Positions 6,737 to 11,717 of a stretch of DNA of 11,717 nucleotides are shown here, in pieces. The stretch is taken from NCBI RefSeq assembly GCF_000611645.1, contig NW_014012713.1, positions 1 to 11,717 of the forward strand, read 5' to 3'. Under the pieces are notes generated by a model. It ran no database searches. It worked only from the letters and a program-made list of their open reading frames with translations, and was not told where the DNA came from. A program made the translations under genes and the position numbers. The stretch's first letter is position 1; every line of letters begins with the position of its first letter. The DNA comes from Monoraphidium neglectum (taxonomy: Eukaryota > Chlorophyta > Chlorophyceae > Sphaeropleales > Selenastraceae).

Positions 6737-9391
6737 AACACGCCACCACGGGTACCCTCGGCCACCTCGGCCGCACCCTAACAGCTAGGAGCAAGCAGCA
6801 TCAACCGCTGTCGCTCCACTGCAACCTTCCAAGGTGCACGTGCGTGGGCTTCCGGGGAGTGCAGCAGGGGCGTGGCGCGGGCACCAGGGTGGCTCGCATG
6901 GTTTGTTGGCGGCATTGATTATCTTGTTCTGCGGGCTGAAACAAGGCCCGCGTGTCATGGTTTCTACATTAAATCAACCTTGCGTTTTGAAGTGCTAGCT
7001 GCTCATGCGATTCGGCATGCATCCTGCCACCGACCCCTACCTACTGAGTGCTGCGTCACAGCACGACGTGGCATGTTTGGCTGGTCGGCGGATGCTACGC
7101 CCCCTGCGGCGCAGCATTCGTGCCTCGCGAGGCGCCCTGTCGGCTCAAGGGTTCGCAGGCGCTGATCATCCCCCCGGCCTGATGTGCGGGCTCGCTTCGC
7201 TGCGGCGTGATTATCGATCCGCGCAGCTGCGCCCGCGGCCTCTTTTGAAGAACTCAACGACACGACTGCAACGTCATCTGCATGGCGAGCCCCGCCCTCC
7301 CTGTCATAGACGGCTCATGTCCAGGCGTGGCAGCCAGCGTCGCGCCCCCTCGATCCCTGTAAGCATCCACGTGGCTGCTGCTAGCTGGCTTCCAGCGCTT
7401 TTGGTGTTGCAAGCGCCTGCTGGAGCCTGCACATCGCCGCTGCATGATTTCCCTGCAGCCAACTGGGTGTGAGGGGTGGTGACCTGATGTCAGACCTCTA
7501 GGCACGTACATTGCAAAATGCCAGCCGCAGCTCCTCCGCCATGCCCACGACGCGCTGTGGGCGCAGCTACACGCACAGCAGCACGCAAGTGCCATGCCGT
7601 CCTGGGTGATGCAGGGCCCAGGGATCCGCGCGCGTTTTGAGGGCTTGCAGCGCCTGGGTGGAGAGGTGATTTTATGCACTGTCAGCTCAATCTCCACAAT
7701 TTCCGGCTCTTACAGGTCTGCCTCACAACAGACCCGGCCGCCCTCGGGTACTTTTCCCGATTGGCAAGAGGGCGTCCACAGTGGGCGTCCCCGTCGCTTA
7801 GACCTTGCCGCCCAACACAGGGGTCTGCCTCGTTCCACTGGTCGCTGCAGGGACTCGTGCAGAGGTTCAGAATGAAAACAGGAAGCGAGGTGTGTGCTGT
7901 TGGGCCAGGATTCTGAGCGCTGGCGGGCTTCACCCTGGGTATTACTAACCTCGTTGCCAATCCGCAATCGCAATCCGTCAACCCACTGGTTCTGGTGACC
8001 GTTCAGGACCCCACGAGGGACAGCTGCGCTTGTTGCATGTACCAGGCACCCAAGTCCCTGAAGAATCTTGGGTCAGCTTCTGAGCGCTGCTGCAGACACC
8101 TGCCGGCCTGCGACATCGCAGCAAAATGCGGCACCGCGGGTTTACTTTTGCGCAAGCCCCTGTTCTAATGGCGATGACTTTCTACCCCAACCCCTCACAA
8201 ACTGCGATTAGCATAGCACGACCGGACTCGCCGCTACAACACGGTTTCACCCGGGCTTCGGTATTACCCGACCTGGATCGCAACGGCGCACTTGTGATCG
8301 CCGAAGCGCACACCTTGTAGACCCCTATCACTCCATGATTCATTTCACGGCAACTCGCGTACAGGGTAAGAGTCCCGTGTCGCGCTAGGTGTCGGAGAGC
8401 TGGCCCGCCCAGCTAAGGTTTGTCAGCATGGCTGAGAACGACCCTAGTTTCACGAATGCAACTCATATTTTCATCTCAGGCACGTGGGAGGGCCCAAGAC
8501 CCATGGCAATCACGCCGCCCCACGGGCTCCGTGTGGCGCCATGTGCCCCCGTTCAGCGGCACCGCCACCTTCCGTGGCCTGCCGTGGCCACCACTCAGCA
8601 CGTGGGCAAGGCCGCGTCCAGGGGATCATCCCCGTGCCTCTGCGCTGCGCTGCGCTCCGGCGTCGCCCGTGACTTTGGGCCCGCCAGCCGAGCCCTAGCA
8701 GACGCCAGTGCAAGGCTGCAGGGAACCCTTGCCCTGCCAGTCCCCCTGCGCCACGTGACGCCAGCATCCGAGCAGGAAGTGCCCGCTGTAAAGCAGCTGA
8801 CGCGCCAATGCGAGGTATGGGGGCCAAGCACAGGGTGGGCACAAGAGCTGGGATTTCTGGCGCATGCTGATGGGCAACTGCTGCCTGCAAAGACCCTCCT
8901 GGCGCCTTCCCCGCTGGAACACATCCCGCTTGCTCCAAACCCCCTCTGCCTGTCAATCAAGAACCTGCGCACATGCCTACATCCAATCATCGCAATTGCA
9001 CGGTGGCAGGATGAGTCAGCTCGCCACCTGCATCTGGACCCATACCTTGTTGGGTGCCCCAAATTCGGGTAGGCTCTCGCACCAGCCGGGGTTAAAGTCC
9101 TTTGCATGCTCTTGCAAATCTATAAGAGGCTGTTACAGCTGCCTGTTGGACACGGATAACGAAGTTTTATGGGTAAATGCCCTTGCCGCCACCGCCGTCG
9201 GTATGATGCCTTACCTGCCCCTGCTGGATGGCCCCAGACGAAAGCCGGCGTCAGCCAGGAGACGCATGCCCTCACGTCGATGCTCACCCCCACCATGGGT
9301 GCGTGAGCGGGAAGTTGAGGCCTGATGCCCTGAATAATCTTCAACCCGCACGGACTAAGCATCCGCCTCGTGCCTGCGCCCCTCCATGCAG
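6737..9391. other. Stretch of 2.65 kb without an identifiable gene
   Basis: It begins with the 3' flank of the DUF3605 gene and should end with upstream exons or introns of the AAA+-type gene that is recognisable from 9392. Open frames exist but I cannot assign any. An Arg/Ser-rich frame at 7005-7472 has an internal ATG at 7092 (MLRPLRRSIRASRGALSAQG) that resembles an organelle targeting peptide. An open frame at 8389-9072 includes a possible exon ending at a GTATGG donor near 8818. A further frame, 9139-9240, lies between a good acceptor and the AAA+ exons. No tRNA, rRNA or repeat was seen. The missing N-terminal exons of the AAA+ gene are probably here, unrecognised. Confidence 0.5.
7531..7889 (+). 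CDS. Candidate two-exon coding segment, family unknown
   Basis: Two phase-compatible open segments, 7531-7665 and 7716-7889, are separated by a 50-base GT-AG intron (GTGATT donor, TTACAG acceptor). The joined reading contains LLRHAHDALWAQLHAQ, MPSWVMQGPGIRARFEGLQ and, after the junction, VCLTTDPAALGYFSRLARG. The composition looks protein-like and differs from the low-complexity frames nearby. I do not recognise it. The DPAALGYFSRLA part could be the last strand and helix of a CRP-like domain belonging to the AAA+-type gene downstream, but this is a guess, and other frames are also open after 7800. A donor GTGTGT follows at 7890. Confidence 0.28.
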
Positions 9392-11444
9392 CATCGTCGG
9401 CTCCAGCAAGTACGCAGACGCCCTGCGCAAGCAGGTGCGCCTCCGCTGGTTGACCGGTCAAACTCGGTTTGACCAGCATCGCTGCTTCAACTAATTCCTT
9501 CCAATCACCTCAATCTGCTCCGCATCAAACGTGCTGCAAGTGCATCAGTGTACTGGGTGCTGCCCTCACAAAAGGGGCGACAACCCAATCGCAGCAATAT
9601 GTGTTCTTAGTGCGTGCGGCAGCACCACCAATCACACATACACACTGTGCTGCACGACCAGCAATCACCACTGACAAACCCTTTGCCCCGTGCAGGTGGT
9701 GGCAGCTGCCCGTGACACGGTGCGTCGCGCGGTGCTCGTGATCGGCGAACCAGGCATGCGGCCCGGCCGCGTGGCGGCCCTCATCCACTACGCCAGCAAG
9801 GCGCGAAAAGGTGCGCTCGCAGCGGCTCCCACGTGCGGGGTCGCCGGCACCCCGCCCACGCTCCAGATCGCACCCGCTCCGGCAGCCACGTCAATCGTGC
9901 CGGCGCAAACGCTCTGATGCCTCCGGCCGACCGAGCGACCAACCAAATCCCGGCACCGGGGGTCGGCGGCCGCGGGCGAACTGACAGGGCCGGAACGCCA
10001 CGCGCCCTGCCGCCATGTATGCCCAGGGCTCATGGCGGAGGTCGACTGCGCACTCATTCACGGAGAGGAGGTGCTAGCATCCAGGGTGTTTGGCCGCGGG
10101 GCGGCCAGGGGGCTTCTGGACTGGCTGGGGGAGGACGGCACTCTGCTGATCAACAATGTGGAGCTGGTGGGTGCCTGCAAAAACTCAATTCAACGCTCAA
10201 GTTGCTGATTTTGCTGGAATGTCACCGGCTTGATCGAGCTGAAGTTGCGGCCAAGTCGCTGGACCTTGAACGCCCTTTGACGCCTCTCAAACTGACAGCA
10301 CCACTCGCCTTGTTGCTCTGTGATACCGTTGATGCCTGGCCCCGACCACACCTGCTCCTGCCGTCTCGATGCCTGCAGGCGCCCCCGGGGTTCCTCCTCC
10401 GCCTGCAGCACACACTCCGCCGGCGGGCAGCCTCCGCGCCCCTCCCAGCCAAAGGCGCGCCCCCGCCCCCCCTCAACGGCGGCCCGCCGTCCGGGAACGG
10501 CGCGCCGCCTGCGGACCCCCCACGCGGCAGCGGCGGCGGCGCGCGCCTGCTGCTTGCGTCGTCGGCGCCCCTGCCAGTGTTTGACGGCCTGGCGTCAGTA
10601 ATCACCATCCCGCCGCTGCGCCTGCGGCCGGCTGACGCGGTCGCGCTGCAGCGGTTCTGCCTGCGGCGCGCGGGGAGGCGGCTGCAAGCTGAGGGCTTGA
10701 GGCTCGAGCTGACGCCAGAGGCTGCGCGCGCCGTCCAGGTCAGCGGAGCGCCTGGGAACCGGGCCCTTGCCTGGCGCCACCCCGACATCCCTCACCCTCC
10801 ACCCACCCGCACCCACACTCTTGCTGCATCACACCGTTGGCACTGGTGCTTGCTTGTGGCAGCCAGTGTCGCTCAGCGTTGATGTTGTGTTGAGATTTAG
10901 GGTTTTGGGTTTCATGTTGGGGCCTTGGGAGGGTCGGCTGATGTCTATTTCCTATTGTGCGCAGCAACGCGCAGAACGCAGATGCGCGAGCACAGGCCGT
11001 GGGTCCCTGATGCCCTTTGTTGTCCGTTGCGGGCCAGGCACCCCTGCGGCTCCCCCCACCGCACCCTAGAAGCCGTGCAACCATGCCTCCCCTTCCCTGG
11101 CTCCCTCGAAACCGTACATCATGCTCACCCAACAGCTCGTTCATCTTCTCCCCCGTTCCACCCCTGCCTGTCGTCAATCCTCCCACTGGCAGTCGTATGA
11201 CTTCCCCGGTGGAGAGGCGGAGGTGGAGGCGGCCGCCATCCGCGCAGTCGCTGAGGCAGCAGAGACAGCAGCCGCCGCCTCACGCCCCGCCGCCGTCGCC
11301 GCCAGCGGCGCCTCCGCTGCTGCGTGCGGCCCGCCTCCGTCGGAATCGGTCGACAGCGGGGCGTGCGGCGACAGCCGGGAGCGCGCGGTCGCCCTTGGCA
11401 GCGACGCCTTCTTGGGGGTGTCCCCAGCAGCAGACCGATTCAAG
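9392..11444 (+). CDS. Degenerate sigma-54-activator-type AAA+ protein, cyanobacterial-like; five internal exons
   Basis: Exons read as 9392-9434, 9696-9810, 10027-10166, 10379-10738 and 11193-11444, GT-AG and in phase. They give about 303 residues: IVGSSKYADALRKQ, then VLVIGEPGMRPGRVAALIHYAS, VFGRGAARGLLDWLG, EDGTLLINNVEL, ARLLLASSAPLP, ITIPPLRLRPADAVALQRF and SYDFPGGEAEVEAA. The order is that of the sigma-54-interaction AAA+ domain (Walker A, the GAFTGA region, Walker B, sensor, the PPLR motif and the FPGN segment). Key residues are lost: the P-loop lysine is replaced, GAFTGA is absent, and Walker B has NN instead of DE. From memory it is closest to cyanobacterial proteins with an N-terminal cyclic-nucleotide-binding-like region, this domain, and a C-terminal membrane 4Fe-4S (NapH-like) module. 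Exon 4 has a Pro/Gly-rich insert. The 5' exons are unresolved; the first border is the least certain. The donor GTCAGT at 11445 shows the gene continues to the right. Confidence 0.82.
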
Positions 11445-11507
11445 GTCAGTGCGCTGACTGGTGTAGCTGCCTCGACCCTCTGATGATTGTTGTCATGTGT
11501 CCCCCCA

Positions 11508-11635
11508 TGCACACACTTGCACATGCACGCACAAACGCGTGCAGTGGATCCACGTACGCATGCGCACGCCTAAACATGCATGCACACACGCACAGGCACA
11601 CGCTGCGCACACGTACACACACACGCACGCGGGCG

Positions 11636-11666
<31 letters not shown>

Positions 11667-11717
11667 GTGCGCGCGCACACACACCCACACGCACACACAC
11701 GCACACGCACACGCACG
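11508..11717. repeat. CA/CG-rich alternating tract in the intron at the right edge
   Basis: A long run of CACACA, CGCACA and CATGCA units, running to the window end inside the intron that starts at 11445. Same simple-sequence type as the tracts in the DUF3605 intron but in the opposite (CA) orientation. Confidence 0.85.

Noticed and set aside
6311..6918. Frames with VCVCVCV or RARARA runs across the GT tracts
   Set aside because: They are translations of simple repeats inside a supported intron.
7003..7263. Minus-strand frame beginning MSLSSSKEAAG as a gene
   Set aside because: Its first codon is GTG, not ATG, which is unlikely in a nuclear gene, and no conserved motif follows.
10895..10909. 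TTTAGGGTTTTGGG resembling plant-type telomere repeats
   Set aside because: Only a single TTTAGGG unit is present, inside an intron; not an interstitial telomere array.
11481..11560. TGATGA string as a C box of a C/D snoRNA
   Set aside because: It is preceded by C rather than a purine, and no matching CTGA D box with a terminal stem follows before the CA repeat.

Overview
The window reads as nuclear DNA of a green alga. It is GC-rich, and its genes are split by many short GT–AG introns. One gene has the TGTAA poly(A) signal typical of green algae, GT/CA and CAG tracts are abundant, and one gene has a cyanobacterial-type architecture. A trebouxiophyte such as Chlorella or Auxenochlorella is my best guess, but the sequence does not prove it.

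Layout. (1) Positions 32-693, minus strand: the first two exons of S-adenosylmethionine decarboxylase (polyamine synthesis), running off the left edge. Its 5' flank holds a 75-codon ORF (1043-1270, minus) and a 44-codon ORF, either of which could be a leader ORF. (2) Positions 1652-5179, plus: an eight-exon WD40 gene, the PAK1IP1/MAK11 60S-ribosome biogenesis factor, with a poly-Gln, Asp and Lys-rich tail. (3) Introns 4 and 5 of that gene each carry a 148-bp element, 96% identical between copies. I read these as two copies of an intron-hosted H/ACA snoRNA: two hairpins, a box H, an ACA box, and two pockets that match two known pseudouridylation sites of 25S rRNA. (4) Positions 5426-6736, plus: a five-exon DUF3605 (GIG1-like) gene whose last intron is full of alternating purine-pyrimidine repeats. 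(5) Positions 6737-9391: no gene I can identify, with one weak two-exon candidate. (6) Positions 9392-11444, plus: five consecutive exons of a gene with a degenerate sigma-54-activator-type AAA+ domain, resembling a cyanobacterial family that fuses this domain to a cyclic-nucleotide-binding-like region and a membrane Fe-S module. Its beginning is not resolved and its end lies beyond the window. A CA-rich intron fills the right edge.

How it fits together. MAK11 helps build the large ribosomal subunit, and the RNAs in its introns appear to guide modification of the same subunit's rRNA, so one transcript would supply a protein and an RNA factor for 60S assembly. The other genes (polyamines, DUF3605, AAA+-like) show no functional link. 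The most notable signals are the duplicated snoRNA and the inactive-looking sigma-54-type domain in a eukaryote.
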